A stretch of DNA of 64,000 nucleotides from the NCBI RefSeq assembly GCF_014648775.1, contig NZ_BMRT01000007.1, forward strand, positions 1 through 64,000. Reading direction: 5' to 3'. The position numbers and the translations under genes are program-made. Positions 43,467 to 52,976 of this stretch are shown one piece after another (positions within the stretch are counted from its first letter, which is position 1; each line of letters opens with the position of its first letter). The notes beneath the pieces were generated by a model. It was not told the origin of the DNA and ran no database searches. It saw nothing but the letters and a program-made list of their open reading frames with translations. This DNA comes from Streptomyces abikoensis (GTDB lineage: Bacteria; Actinomycetota; Actinomycetes; Streptomycetales; Streptomycetaceae).

Positions 43467-44711
43467 CTAGTCCGCTTGATCCGCTTCGCGGCTCAAGAAG
43501 AGCGCGAACACCGGCGGCTGCTGCTGGAGGAGCTCCAGCCGGCCGCCGTCCGCCTCCGCGAGATCGCGGGCGACGGCCAGGCCCAGGCCCGTGGAGTTGC
43601 GGCCGCTCACCGTCCGTTCGAACACCCGGGAGCCCAGGTCGACCGGGACGCCCGGCCCCTCGTCGGAGACCTCCACCACCGCCTGGTTGCCGGTGACCCG
43701 GGTGCGCAGGGCGACGGTCCCGTCCCCGTGCATCAGGGAGTTCTCGATCAGCGTCGCCAGCACCTGGGAGACCGCGCCCGGCGTGCCCACCGCGCGCAGC
43801 CCCTGCTTGCCCGAGCGGACCACGGCCCGGCCCGTGGCACGGGCGGCCGGGCGCCACTCCTCGATCTGCTGCTTGATGACCTCGTCGAGGTCGAAGGTGA
43901 CCGCGGACCCGGTCTGCGGGTCGCGGGAGTTCGTCAGCAGCCGCTGGACGACGTCGGTGAGCCGCTCCACCTGGGTGAGGGCGATCATCGCCTCCTCCTT
44001 GACCGTCTCCGGGTCGTCGGTGAGCGTGATCTCCTCCAGCCGCATCGACAGCGCGGTCAGCGGGGTGCGGAGCTGGTGCGAGGCGTCGGCGGCCAGCCGC
44101 CGTTCCGCCGTGAGCATCCGCGCGATCCGCTCGGCGCTCGCGTCGAGGACGTCGGCGACCCGGTCGAGCTCGGGGACGCCGTAGCGGCGGTGCCGGGGGC
44201 GGGGGTCGCCGGAGCCCAGCCGCTCGGCGGTCTCGGCGAGGTCGGTGAGCGGGGCGGTGAGCCGGTTGGCCTGACGGACGGCCAGGAACACGGCGGCGAT
44301 CACGGCGAGGAGGGCCACCGCGAGGATCACCAGCAGGGTGCGGCCGATCTCCCGGCTGACGGTGGCGCGGGACTCCTCGACCCGTACCGTCTCGCCCTGC
44401 TCGCCCTTCTGCGTCGCGGTGATGACGCCGCCCTCGGGCCGGGTGCCGATCTCGATCGTCGGCCGCCCGGGGATGTCGACCCGCGCGTACCGGTCGGGGG
44501 TGATCTGATCGCTCAGCACCCCCGACTCCACGCGCTCGTGCCCGGCGAGCCGGCTGTCGACGATGCTCACCAGCCGGACGACCTCGGACTGCACGCTCTC
44601 CTGCGCGCTGTTCTCGATCGTCCGGGTCTCGACGATGACCAGCGAGATCCCGAAGACCGCGATCACGACGAGCACGACGGCGAGCGTGGAGTTGATCAGT
44701 CGGCGGCGCAC
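43467..44711 (-). CDS. Two-component sensor histidine kinase
   Basis: A 414-residue membrane kinase. Helices at about 8-28 and 124-146 flank an outside sensor of ~95 residues. HAMP (about 147-200), HisKA with His212 in ADASHQLRTPL, and the HATPase_c domain with N box, DEGPGV G1 box and STGLGLAV G2 box follow. It autophosphorylates and passes phosphate to the regulator encoded ten bases upstream of its GTG start. The sensed signal is unknown. The sensor domain has no cysteine or obvious ligand motif. Gene order regulator-kinase and the tight spacing mark a two-gene operon. Confidence 0.96.
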   Translation of the reverse strand: MRRRLINSTLAVVLVVIAVFGISLVIVETRTIENSAQESVQSEVVRLVSIVDSRLAGHERVESGVLSDQITPDRYARVDIPGRPTIEIGTRPEGGVITATQKGEQGETVRVEESRATVSREIGRTLLVILAVALLAVIAAVFLAVRQANRLTAPLTDLAETAERLGSGDPRPRHRRYGVPELDRVADVLDASAERIARMLTAERRLAADASHQLRTPLTALSMRLEEITLTDDPETVKEEAMIALTQVERLTDVVQRLLTNSRDPQTGSAVTFDLDEVIKQQIEEWRPAARATGRAVVRSGKQGLRAVGTPGAVSQVLATLIENSLMHGDGTVALRTRVTGNQAVVEVSDEGPGVPVDLGSRVFERTVSGRNSTGLGLAVARDLAEADGGRLELLQQQPPVFALFLSREADQAD

Positions 44712-44721
44712 GGTTCCCGGG

Positions 44722-45402
<681 letters not shown>

Positions 45403-45872
45403 GAGGGTGATGGTAGTCCGCGCGGGCGCACGTCAGAGGCGGTCCGAGTGCTACCTACGGCAACACTTCACCGAAAGTGCTACCACCTTCGAATGGAAGC
45501 GATCGGTTCCGGAATCGGCTGTGATCCATGTCTCAACACCTTCCGTACCTGGGCGGGGTGTGACGTAAGGTGACCCGACATCTGTAGCACCACGTGGGAC
45601 TTTCGGGACATCCGACGAGCCGAAGGTCTCTGTTGTGCGCAGGGCTGGTGCCCCAGCCTTGTTCCACAGTGTTTGACCTGTCGGCCGGGTCCGCCGCGCG
45701 AAGGTGCGCGGAGGGCGTGGATCCCGGCATACGGCCTTCCTGCGGCTCCTCCCACCGAGGAGCCGCACCCCAGGGGAGTGGGGCGGACGGCGTCAGTAGC
45801 CGGTGCCGGCCAACCCCCACCCGGGCGCGCACCTCCGGACCACCGCGCGTCCCGAGCACCCTAGGAATGACC
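45403..45872. promoter_or_regulatory. Long regulatory region between response regulator and POT transporter
   Basis: No gene is seen in these 470 bases. AGTGCTACC occurs twice as direct repeats near 45448 and 45473, and its inverse GTAGCACC near 45583. A perfect 11-base hairpin (45741-45751 with 45757-45767) lies about 105 bases before the transporter start and could act in the leader RNA. Promoter hexamers were not assigned. Confidence 0.5.
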
Positions 45873-47408
45873 ATGGCGTCCAGCCTGACGAAGGACGCGG
45901 CCGAGCGGGAGAAGACCTCTCCGGCCTCCGGCGGCATGACCTTCTTCGGCCACCCCTTCGGCCTGGCCCCGCTCTTCTTGACCGAGATGTGGGAGCGATT
46001 CTCCTACTACGGCATGCGGGCCCTGCTCGTCGTCTACCTGATCTCCGGCGGCCCCGATGCCAAGCCCGGCAGCCAGGGCGGCGGTCTGGCGATGCCCGAG
46101 GCCAGCTCGGTGGCGATCTACTCCATCTACGTGGCCATGGTGTACCTGCTCGCCATGCCCGGTGGCTGGTTCGGCGACCGCGTCTGGGGCCCCCGCAAGA
46201 CGGTCACCATCGCGGCCAGCACCATCATGGCGGGCCACCTGCTCCTGGCCGTGCCCGGCAAGCCGACCTTCTTCGCCGGCCTCGCGCTGGTGGCGATCGG
46301 CTCCGGCCTGCTGAAGTCCAACATCTCCACGATGGTGGGCCACCTCTACGACGGCCCCACGGACCCGCGCCGGGACGGCGGCTTCACGCTGTTCTACATC
46401 GGCATCAACCTCGGCGCCTTCTTCGCGCCGCTGGTGATCGGCACCATCGGCCAGGAAGTCAACTGGCACCTGGGCTTCGGCATCGCCGCCGCCGGTATGG
46501 CGCTCGGCCTGCTGATCTTCCTGTGGGGCACCCGTCACCTCGACCCGAAGAGCAGCGTCGTCCCGACGCCGCTGTCGGCCGAGGAGCGCAAGGCGACCCT
46601 CACCAAGGCCCTGATCTGGCTGGGCGTCGCGGCCGTCTTCTACGGCATCGTGGGTGGCGCCGGTCTCTTCACCCTCAACTGGGCCCTGATCCCGATCACC
46701 CTGCTGGGCCTGATCATCCCGATCACCGTCCTGCTGCGCATCAAGCGCGACAAGGACCTGTCGGACACCGAGCAGACCAAGGTCAGCGGCTACATCTGGT
46801 TCTTCGTCGCCGCCGCCGCCTTCTGGATGATCTTCGACCAGGCCGGTTCGACGATGTCGACCTTCGCCGAGAAGAAGACCGCCGACAACGTCTTCGGCAT
46901 CGGCTTCCCGTCGACCTGGTTCCAGTCGGTCAACCCGCTGTGGGTCATGGCGCTGGCTCCGGTCTTCGCCTGGCTGTGGGTGTTCCTGGCCCGCCGCAAC
47001 AGCGAGCCCAGCACCACGGTGAAGTTCGCCATGGCGATGGTGCTCATCGGCGCCTCGTTCTTCGTCTTCGCCGTCCCGATGGGCATGGCGGGCGACGGCT
47101 CCAAGGTCAGCCCGGCCTGGCTGCTGATGATCTACATGATCCAGACCATGGGTGAGCTGTGCCTCTCCCCGGTCGGTCTGTCGCTCACCACGAAGATGGC
47201 GCCGAAGAAGTACGCGAGCCAGATGCTGGGCGTGTGGTTCCTCGCCGTCACCGCCGGTGACTGCACCACGGGTCTGCTCTCCATCGCGGGTGTGGACATG
47301 AACGGCACCGGCACGATCGTGTTCCAGGCCGCGCTCTGCACCCTGGCGGGTGTCGCGGTGTGGATGTACCGCAAGCGGATCATCGCCCTGATGGGTGACG
47401 TCCACTGA
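45873..47408 (+). CDS. POT family proton-dependent oligopeptide transporter
   Basis: A 511-residue membrane transporter importing di- and tripeptides with protons. The proton-coupling motif LTEMWERFSYYGMR opens helix one and the PTR2 signature FFYIGINLGAFFAP lies near residue 175. About twelve to fourteen helices follow. I use the ATG at 45873 because AGGA stands six bases upstream; an ATG two codons earlier overlaps that site. It has a long regulated leader region and a clean terminator. Together with the dipeptidase and peptide-handling genes nearby it suggests peptide use, possibly of wall peptides. Regulation by the divergent two-component system is a guess. Confidence 0.95.
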   Translation: MASSLTKDAAEREKTSPASGGMTFFGHPFGLAPLFLTEMWERFSYYGMRALLVVYLISGGPDAKPGSQGGGLAMPEASSVAIYSIYVAMVYLLAMPGGWFGDRVWGPRKTVTIAASTIMAGHLLLAVPGKPTFFAGLALVAIGSGLLKSNISTMVGHLYDGPTDPRRDGGFTLFYIGINLGAFFAPLVIGTIGQEVNWHLGFGIAAAGMALGLLIFLWGTRHLDPKSSVVPTPLSAEERKATLTKALIWLGVAAVFYGIVGGAGLFTLNWALIPITLLGLIIPITVLLRIKRDKDLSDTEQTKVSGYIWFFVAAAAFWMIFDQAGSTMSTFAEKKTADNVFGIGFPSTWFQSVNPLWVMALAPVFAWLWVFLARRNSEPSTTVKFAMAMVLIGASFFVFAVPMGMAGDGSKVSPAWLLMIYMIQTMGELCLSPVGLSLTTKMAPKKYASQMLGVWFLAVTAGDCTTGLLSIAGVDMNGTGTIVFQAALCTLAGVAVWMYRKRIIALMGDVH

Positions 47409-47433
47409 TGTCGGTTCGCTGACGCACACGGGG

Positions 47434-47463
47434 AGCCCCCGGCACGGGAACGTGCCGGGGGCT
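47434..47463 (+). terminator. Intrinsic terminator after POT transporter
   Basis: AGCCCCCGGCACG and its exact complement form a 13-base stem (47434-47446 with 47451-47463, loop GGAA), followed by TTCGCG. It also faces the convergent surface cassette. Confidence 0.8.
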
Positions 47464-47491
47464 TTCGCGTACCCGGTTCCCGGTCAGCCGG

Positions 47492-48496
47492 TCAGCCGGG
47501 GGGCGGGCTCCTGGTGCCCCTGGGGTCGGTGCCGGGGGTGAACCACGGGAGCGGGGCCGCATCGCCGGGGGCGGGCGTGGGGGTCTTCGCGGGCGTACGG
47601 GGCGCCCTCGGCCGGACGCGGTCCACGACCGCCATGCCCGCGCGGAAGACCGCCAGCGGGACGACCACGCCCAGCAGGATCCAGAACAGCGTCACCCCCC
47701 AGGGCCGGCTCACGTCCCACGGCTGCTCGACGAGCACCTTGCCGCCGTACTCGAGCGAGACGAGGTAGTCCCCGTACGCGCCCGCCGCCAGCTCCACGTC
47801 CAGCGTCACCCGCTCCTTCCGCCCGGGGGCCACCGTGCCGTGCCAGGGGCGGTCCTCCCAGACCGGGGCGAGCACCCCGCGCGAGGTGCCCAGCCGGAAG
47901 GTGGGGTTCCGGGCGGGGGTCGAGCCGAGGTTGGCGACGGTGACGACGAGCCGGCGGGTGGGCGGGGCCCCGAACCACGTCAGCAGCCCGTCGGCGCCCT
48001 CCAGCCGAGCGTCGAGCACCCCGAGCCGCTCCCCGCCGCTCCGCTCCGGCAGGGGCGCGACGGGGTGCCCGGTGACGACCAGCGGGACGTCCGCCGTGGC
48101 GGAGTCGCCGGTGACGGTCGCCACATGGACGACACAGGGGCAGGGCTTGGGCGGCGCGGGGACGGGCACGTCCTTGCGGAAGGCGCCGTCGGCGCCGGTG
48201 GTGACGGCGCGGCCCTCGGCGTTGGCGCAGTCGTTGGTGCCGCCGGCCATGTTCTGCCCGCAGACGAGCAGGGTGAGCAGCGCGCCGGCCGGCCAGCCCC
48301 GGCCGGTCACGGTGACCTGGCCGCCCGGAGGGGCCTCGGAGCGGTCCACGGCGGCCTGGGGGGTGCCGTCGGCGAGGGCGGCGAGGGCCGGGGCCGGGGC
48401 CGGGGGCGCGGGAAAGGCTGCGAGGAGCGCGAGCAGGGCGAGGAGCGCTGCGGCGCGCTTCCAGGCGCTCCGGGGTCCTCTCTGCGGGCGGCTCAT
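47492..48496 (-). CDS. Secreted membrane-anchored protein with neocarzinostatin-like domain
   Basis: A 334-residue exported protein. A signal peptide (about 1-40, with LLALLALLAAFPAPPAPAPALA) is followed by an Ig-like domain, SEAPPGGQVTVTGRGWPAGA, with Cys pairs that recalls the neocarzinostatin fold. A second beta domain (about 165-265) precedes a membrane helix near 285 and a Pro-rich cytoplasmic tail. The ATG overlaps the stop of the upstream gene by four bases. It is the last gene of a three-gene cassette of surface proteins and probably docks with the other two. The ligand, if any, is unknown. The neocarzinostatin match is by eye only. Confidence 0.8.
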   Translation of the reverse strand: MSRPQRGPRSAWKRAAALLALLALLAAFPAPPAPAPALAALADGTPQAAVDRSEAPPGGQVTVTGRGWPAGALLTLLVCGQNMAGGTNDCANAEGRAVTTGADGAFRKDVPVPAPPKPCPCVVHVATVTGDSATADVPLVVTGHPVAPLPERSGGERLGVLDARLEGADGLLTWFGAPPTRRLVVTVANLGSTPARNPTFRLGTSRGVLAPVWEDRPWHGTVAPGRKERVTLDVELAAGAYGDYLVSLEYGGKVLVEQPWDVSRPWGVTLFWILLGVVVPLAVFRAGMAVVDRVRPRAPRTPAKTPTPAPGDAAPLPWFTPGTDPRGTRSPPPG

Positions 48497-49464
48497 GAAC
48501 CCTCCGGGTGGGCGGTCTGTGAGCCTTCCGGGGCGGCGGCGCGTGAGCGGGCCGTCCGGCGCCGTCGTACGCCCCGTACGACCCCCGTCGCCGCCACGAG
48601 CCCCGCCGCTCCGGCGAAGGCCGGGCGGAGCCAGGGCAGGGGCGTGTACGAGCCGTACCCGGCGGCCCCGGTGCCGTCCGGCGTGGTGGCGGTGACCCGT
48701 ACCCTCACCCGGTCCAGGCGCGGGGCCTCCGGCCACCGTTCCGCCAGCCGTACGCTCTCGCCGGGAGCCAGGGTGGTGGGGGCTCCCGCTGCCTCGCGGC
48801 GCAGGACCTGCCCGAAGAGGCCCTCCGCGCGGATGGCCAGCCGGGGGGCGAGGATGGTGTTGCCCCGGTTGACGAGGGCGTAGTGGATCACCGCGTCCCG
48901 GCCCGTGCCGCTGACCCGGACGTGCTCCACCGAGAGCGCGGCGAGGGCCGTCCCCGCGACCCGTACGGCCATGGGCACCGGGACCTGTCGGCCGTCCCCC
49001 GAGACGGTCACCGCGGCGGAGCGGTCGCCCGGTGCCGTGCCGGCCGGGACGGTCACGGTGAGGGGGACGTCCGCGCGGGTGCGGGGCGGCACGGTCACGC
49101 GCCGGGCGGCGAGGGAGATCCAGGGGGTGCTGCCGCTCAGCTCGACCGTCAGGCGCCGGTCGCCGCGGTTGACGACCGTCAGCTTGTCCTCCAGGACCGA
49201 GCCGGGGGCGCCTTCGAGGTAGAAGGACGACCGGTCCTCCGCCGTCGGCACCTTCCCGCCGCCGGGGGCGGGCGCCGCCGTCCAGGACGGCGGGCTGCCT
49301 GCCGGGCCCCGGGGGGCCGGGTCCGGAGCCGGGGCGGTGGGCGTGGGCACGGCGAGCACCGAGGCGGCGCAGAGCAGCGCGGCGGCCCGGGCGCGGGAGG
49401 TCTTCGGGACGGTCGGTGGCGACGGCCTCCGGGGCATCGACGGCATCAGTGGCATCGGCGGCAT
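48493..49464 (-). CDS. Secreted membrane-anchored DUF916-like protein
   Basis: A 323-residue exported protein. After a signal segment (about 20-45) come beta-rich domains (about 70-270), the first starting SSFYLEGAPGSVLEDKLTVV and followed by NRGDRRLTVELSGS. This layout resembles DUF916 (WxL-interacting, peptidoglycan-binding) proteins of Gram-positive bacteria. One membrane helix (about 277-295) and a basic tail RGVRRRRTARSR end it. The start is the first of several ATGs in an MPPMPLMPSMP stretch, with GGGAG eight bases upstream. It is coupled to the next gene by ATGA. The role is probably structural at the cell surface. Confidence 0.8.
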   Translation of the reverse strand: MPPMPLMPSMPRRPSPPTVPKTSRARAAALLCAASVLAVPTPTAPAPDPAPRGPAGSPPSWTAAPAPGGGKVPTAEDRSSFYLEGAPGSVLEDKLTVVNRGDRRLTVELSGSTPWISLAARRVTVPPRTRADVPLTVTVPAGTAPGDRSAAVTVSGDGRQVPVPMAVRVAGTALAALSVEHVRVSGTGRDAVIHYALVNRGNTILAPRLAIRAEGLFGQVLRREAAGAPTTLAPGESVRLAERWPEAPRLDRVRVRVTATTPDGTGAAGYGSYTPLPWLRPAFAGAAGLVAATGVVRGVRRRRTARSRAAAPEGSQTAHPEGS

Positions 49465-49496
49465 CGGCGGCTCCCTGGGCGTGGGGGTGAGGGCGT

Positions 49497-50408
49497 TCAG
49501 CCGGCGCTGCGGCGCCTCCGGGTGAGCCAGAGGGTGCCCGCGACGCCGGTGAGGAGCACGGTGCCGCCGAGGGTGGCGAGGGCGATGGCGGAATCGGAGG
49601 GCCCGGTCTGCGGGAGCCGTCCGCCGCCGGTGGTGCCCGTACTGCCGGTGGTACCACCGGTCGTACCGCCGCTCGTGCCGCCGGTGGTCGAGCCGCCGGT
49701 CGTCGAGCCGGTGGACCCGCCGGTGTCACCGGCCGTGGAGCCGCTGCTCGACCCACCGGTCGACCCGGCCGTCGAACCGCCGGTGGACCCACTCGTGGAC
49801 CCTCCCGTCGAACCGCTCGTCGTGGAGCCGCCGGTCGAACCGCCCGTCGTCGACCCGCCCGTCGTGGTCCCTCCCGTCCCGCCCGGGGACTTGACCTCAA
49901 GGGTGAGCGAGGGCTTGGGGTTGTTGGTGGGGGTGCAGGTGGTCGTGGTGCCCAGGGCGGAGATGGTGAGGGTGGAGGCCGTGAAGGTGACCTGGCCGCC
50001 CTTCTTCGGCGTGTACGTCCCCGACAAGTCGCTGATCTTGATGGGGGTGTTGGGGGGTATCGGCTGGTCGTTGGCGGGCCCGGAGACCTCGACCGAGCCG
50101 CTGTCCGCGCCGCCCACCTTGATCACGGCACTTGGCTTCATCGCGCCCTTGCCGAGCTCGATGGGGCTGGAGGAGACGCCCTTCTGGAAGGTCATGGTGA
50201 GCTTGTAGGCGTCGCCGCTCGGCGTGGCCTTGATGTCGATGGGCGAGACCGCGCTCCGGTCCCCGATCGGGGTCTTGCACTGGTAGTCGACGTCGACGAC
50301 CTCGGCCCGCGCGTCCGGCGCGACCAGCAGGAACGCGCCGCCGGCCAGGGCCGCCGAGACGGCGAGCGCGCCGGCGCGGCGCAGGGGGTGGCGTGGTGTG
50401 CGGTACAC
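49497..50408 (-). CDS. LPQTG-anchored surface protein with Gly/Ser/Thr stalk
   Basis: A 303-residue wall protein. Signal peptide residues 1-35 end in APDARA. A compact beta domain (about 36-165) has two cysteines, in DYQCKT and TCTPTN. A stalk of about 90 residues made almost only of Gly, Ser and Thr follows. LPQTG at 265-269, a hydrophobic helix and the tail RRRRSAG form a sortase sorting signal. LPxTG is unusual in Streptomyces, where LAxTG is common. GTG start with GAGGGG upstream. No sortase gene is in the window. It heads the surface cassette transcript. Confidence 0.88.
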   Translation of the reverse strand: MYRTPRHPLRRAGALAVSAALAGGAFLLVAPDARAEVVDVDYQCKTPIGDRSAVSPIDIKATPSGDAYKLTMTFQKGVSSSPIELGKGAMKPSAVIKVGGADSGSVEVSGPANDQPIPPNTPIKISDLSGTYTPKKGGQVTFTASTLTISALGTTTTCTPTNNPKPSLTLEVKSPGGTGGTTTGGSTTGGSTGGSTTSGSTGGSTSGSTGGSTAGSTGGSSSGSTAGDTGGSTGSTTGGSTTGGTSGGTTGGTTGSTGTTGGGRLPQTGPSDSAIALATLGGTVLLTGVAGTLWLTRRRRSAG

Positions 50409-50530
50409 CTGGGGTTCCCCTCTCGTCCGGTGCCGCAGCCGAGAATTGCTGACGGCACATCAGATCGGACGCCGAAGGTACGCCCGGGGCCGTGGAGAGG
50501 GAAGACAAGGAACAGCCCGTAAGGGCTCTC

Positions 50531-51025
50531 CTACGACGGTCCGGCCAGTTCCGCCCAGACCGTCTTGCCGACGCCCCCGGAGCGCCGGACGACCCCCCAG
50601 TCGAGGCAGAGCCGCTGGACGATGAACATGCCATGGCCGCCGGGACGGCCCGCGCGGTGCGGGGTCCGGGGGGCGGGGGTGCCGGCGCCGAGGTCGCTGA
50701 CCTCCAGTCGGAGGGTCTTGCCGGAGCGGCTGACGCAGAGCTCCTCGGGACCGTCGGCGTGGAGGCAGGCGTTGGTGACCAGCTCGGAGACGACCAGCAG
50801 GACGTCCTCGGCGGCCGCCCGGTGGTCGGCGGAACGGGCGGGGAGCCAGCCCCAGTCGTAGAGCGCCTGGCGGGTGAAGTCGCGGGAGAGCGGCACGGCG
50901 CCCCCCACCCCGACGAGGCGCAGGCTACGGGCCGCTTCCGCCGGGGCCGGTGAGCCGGCCGAGGCGGCGTCCCCCGCCTCCGGGCCGGGACCGTCCGGCG
51001 GTGGGCACGCCCGGGTGGTGCTCAT
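50531..51025 (-). CDS. Anti-sigma factor / serine kinase (RsbW-like ATP-binding protein)
   Basis: A 164-residue GHKL-type ATPase. The N box reads VVSELVTNACLHADG and the G1 region RAGRPGGHGMFIV. Such proteins bind a SigB/F-type sigma factor and phosphorylate a STAS antagonist. The sigma factor and the STAS gene both lie next door, which makes a partner-switching module likely. The start ATG is MSTTRACPPPDG. The first 35 residues are Pro/Ala-rich and atypical. From map position I recall a module around SigI of S. coelicolor, but I cannot confirm orthology here. Confidence 0.88.
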   Translation of the reverse strand: MSTTRACPPPDGPGPEAGDAASAGSPAPAEAARSLRLVGVGGAVPLSRDFTRQALYDWGWLPARSADHRAAAEDVLLVVSELVTNACLHADGPEELCVSRSGKTLRLEVSDLGAGTPAPRTPHRAGRPGGHGMFIVQRLCLDWGVVRRSGGVGKTVWAELAGPS

Positions 51026-51162
51026 CAGCGCTTCACCTCACCGATTCACCGATACGAACATGAACATCTTCAATGGATTCAGCTGTCTCCTGCCCGACGA
51101 AATCGTGAGAACACCCACGGATTCCACACGGCGCCTGTGACGCGGGCAACGGAGGATCCGGC

Positions 51163-51531
51163 TCAGTCCGCGAGTGCCGAATCGAGCGTGTCGTGCACGG
51201 TGAAGACGGCCCCGGCTCCCGTGATCTCGAACACCCGGGCGACGACGGGCGTCATCGCGGCGAGGTGGACGGCGCCGCCGGCGGCCTCGGCCTTGAGCCG
51301 GACGCCGAGAAGCACGTTCAGACCGGTGGAGTCACAGAAGTCGAGCCGCGAGCAGTCGACGACGACGCGGGCGTCGCCCTCGCGCACACAGCCCTCCAGG
51401 GTTTCGCGCAGCAATTCCGCCGTGTAGTGATCGAGCTCACCCGCGGGCGAGACGATCGAGCTCCCGCCCACACGCCGGACCTCCACTTGCAGTCGGCCCC
51501 TGCTCGGATTGCCGACCATCCCGCGATCCAT
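51163..51531 (-). CDS. STAS-domain anti-sigma factor antagonist
   Basis: A 122-residue protein with the SpoIIAA/RsbV fold. SPAGELDHYTAELL and the phosphorylation-site motif FCDSTGLNVLLG are present; the Ser in DSTG is the likely target of the kinase next door. Unphosphorylated, it would free the sigma factor by binding the kinase. I use the ATG giving MDRGMVGNPS, after GGGAG; the frame is open for 78 codons upstream with poor composition. On the minus strand it lies 137 bases before the kinase gene and is divergent from the sigma factor gene, which suggests coordinated control. Confidence 0.9.
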   Translation of the reverse strand: MDRGMVGNPSRGRLQVEVRRVGGSSIVSPAGELDHYTAELLRETLEGCVREGDARVVVDCSRLDFCDSTGLNVLLGVRLKAEAAGGAVHLAAMTPVVARVFEITGAGAVFTVHDTLDSALAD

Positions 51532-51789
51532 GCGCTCCCGCTCCCCTTCATGCGCTCGTGGCGTGCTCACGTTCCGCTGCGGGAACCCTACGCCTTCCAT
51601 ACGGACGTCCGGAAGCCGAACTTCCGCCAAATACTGACAGAATTGGACAAACCACACTTGCCAGGAGGTGGTGAAGACCGGTAGGGCTAGTAGGGACACA
51701 CATTCCACGGACGGCTTTGGAGGCGCCGCAAACCGCAGCAAAAGGGTCACGGCATCGGCAGCCATATGCCGAGAATGATGGAGGAGACC
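51532..51789. promoter_or_regulatory. Divergent promoter region STAS gene / sigma factor gene
   Basis: 258 bases without a gene. On the minus strand GTTT (51652-51649) and GTAT (about 51634-51631) resemble a spaced SigB-type promoter but lack the full GGGTAT. GGAGGAG at 51780-51786 serves the sigma gene. Other elements are not assigned. Confidence 0.35.
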
Positions 51790-52734
51790 ATGTCACCCCG
51801 GCTCGACGAACAGCGTCCCGCCACTTCGTGCACCGCGCACGAGGACCTCGCGACCGCCTCGTCGGCAATCACGCCCGAGCACGACGCCCACGGCGCCCCC
51901 GACGGCCCCGGCCACGACGAAGGCCACGGCCTCGCCGGGCTACCGGAGATCCCCCCGTACGACGAGGTGGACGCGGTGGACGCGCGGGCCCTGTCCAAGA
52001 CGCTCTTCGCCCGCCTCGCGTCGCTCGAAGAGGGCACCCACGACTACGCGTACGTCCGCAACACCCTGGTCGAGCTGAACCTCGCCCTGGTGAAGTTCGC
52101 CGCCTCCCGGTTCCGCACCCGCAGCGAACCGATGGAGGACATCATCCAGGTCGGCACCATCGGTCTGATCAAGGCGATCGACCGGTTCGAGCTGACGCGG
52201 GGTGTGGAGTTCCCCACCTTCGCGATGCCGACGATCATCGGTGAGATCAAGCGCTTCTTCCGCGACACCAGCTGGTCCGTCCGGGTCCCCCGGCGGCTCC
52301 AGGAGCTCCGCCTCGACCTGGCCAAGGCCGGCGACGAGCTCGCCCAGCAGCTGGACCGCGCCCCGACCGTCGCCGAACTGGCCGAGCGGCTGGGCCTGAC
52401 GGAGGACGAGGTCGTCGAGGGCATGGCCGCGAGCAACGCGTACACCGCGAGCTCACTGGACGCCCAGGCCGACGAGGACGAGCCGGAGGGCTCGCTCTCG
52501 GACCGCATCGGCTACGAGGACCACAGCCTGGAGGGCATCGAGTACATCGCGTCGCTCAAGCCCCTCATCGCCGAACTGCCGTACCGCGACCGCCACATCC
52601 TCTCCCTGCGGTTCGTGTCGAACATGACGCAGTCGGAGATCGGCGAGGAGCTGGGCATCTCCCAGATGCACGTCTCCCGGCTGCTGTCACGCACGCTGGT
52701 ACGGCTGCGGCGGGGGCTGCTGGCCGAGGAGTGA
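51790..52734 (+). CDS. SigB/SigF-family RNA polymerase sigma factor
   Basis: A 314-residue group 3 sigma factor. An acidic, His-rich N-terminal ~60 residues precede region 2 (VELNLALVKFAASRF, MEDIIQVGTIGLIKAIDRF, TFAMPTIIGEIKRFFRD), region 3 and region 4 (TQSEIGEELGISQMHVSRLLSR). No region 1.1 exists. I choose the ATG at 51790 because GGAGGAG lies just upstream; two earlier ATGs (51766, 51778) lack a site. Streptomyces has many such paralogues for stress and development. The flanking STAS and kinase genes imply control by partner switching. It ends at a strong terminator. Confidence 0.93.
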   Translation: MSPRLDEQRPATSCTAHEDLATASSAITPEHDAHGAPDGPGHDEGHGLAGLPEIPPYDEVDAVDARALSKTLFARLASLEEGTHDYAYVRNTLVELNLALVKFAASRFRTRSEPMEDIIQVGTIGLIKAIDRFELTRGVEFPTFAMPTIIGEIKRFFRDTSWSVRVPRRLQELRLDLAKAGDELAQQLDRAPTVAELAERLGLTEDEVVEGMAASNAYTASSLDAQADEDEPEGSLSDRIGYEDHSLEGIEYIASLKPLIAELPYRDRHILSLRFVSNMTQSEIGEELGISQMHVSRLLSRTLVRLRRGLLAEE

Positions 52735-52768
52735 CGCCAAGGAGTGACGCAGGGCGCGACCCTCACGA

Positions 52769-52815
52769 CCGCTGTGCCGCACGGGACGACCGATCCCCTG
52801 CGGCACAGCGGTTTT
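52769..52815 (+). terminator. Intrinsic terminator after sigma factor gene
   Basis: CCGCTGTGCCGCA (52769-52781) and its exact complement (52799-52811) form a 13-base stem followed by TTTT. Confidence 0.85.
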
Positions 52816-52976
52816 CGCGGCTTTCCCAAAGCCCTGCCTTGAGGAAACCTTGAGAAGGACTTTCACGACCTCTCATGGCCGAAAACATTCTCCTCAAGCG
52901 CTTCACCCAGGCCATTGAATGCGCTGGCCAACACTGATCCCTCATCAGTGCACTCTTCATGCTTGGGAGACACCCC

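Noticed and set aside
49560..49860. A CRISPR-like or microsatellite array in the repetitive stretch
   Set aside because: It is the Gly/Ser/Thr stalk of the LPQTG protein. The units are irregular, lack spacers, and keep the coding frame.
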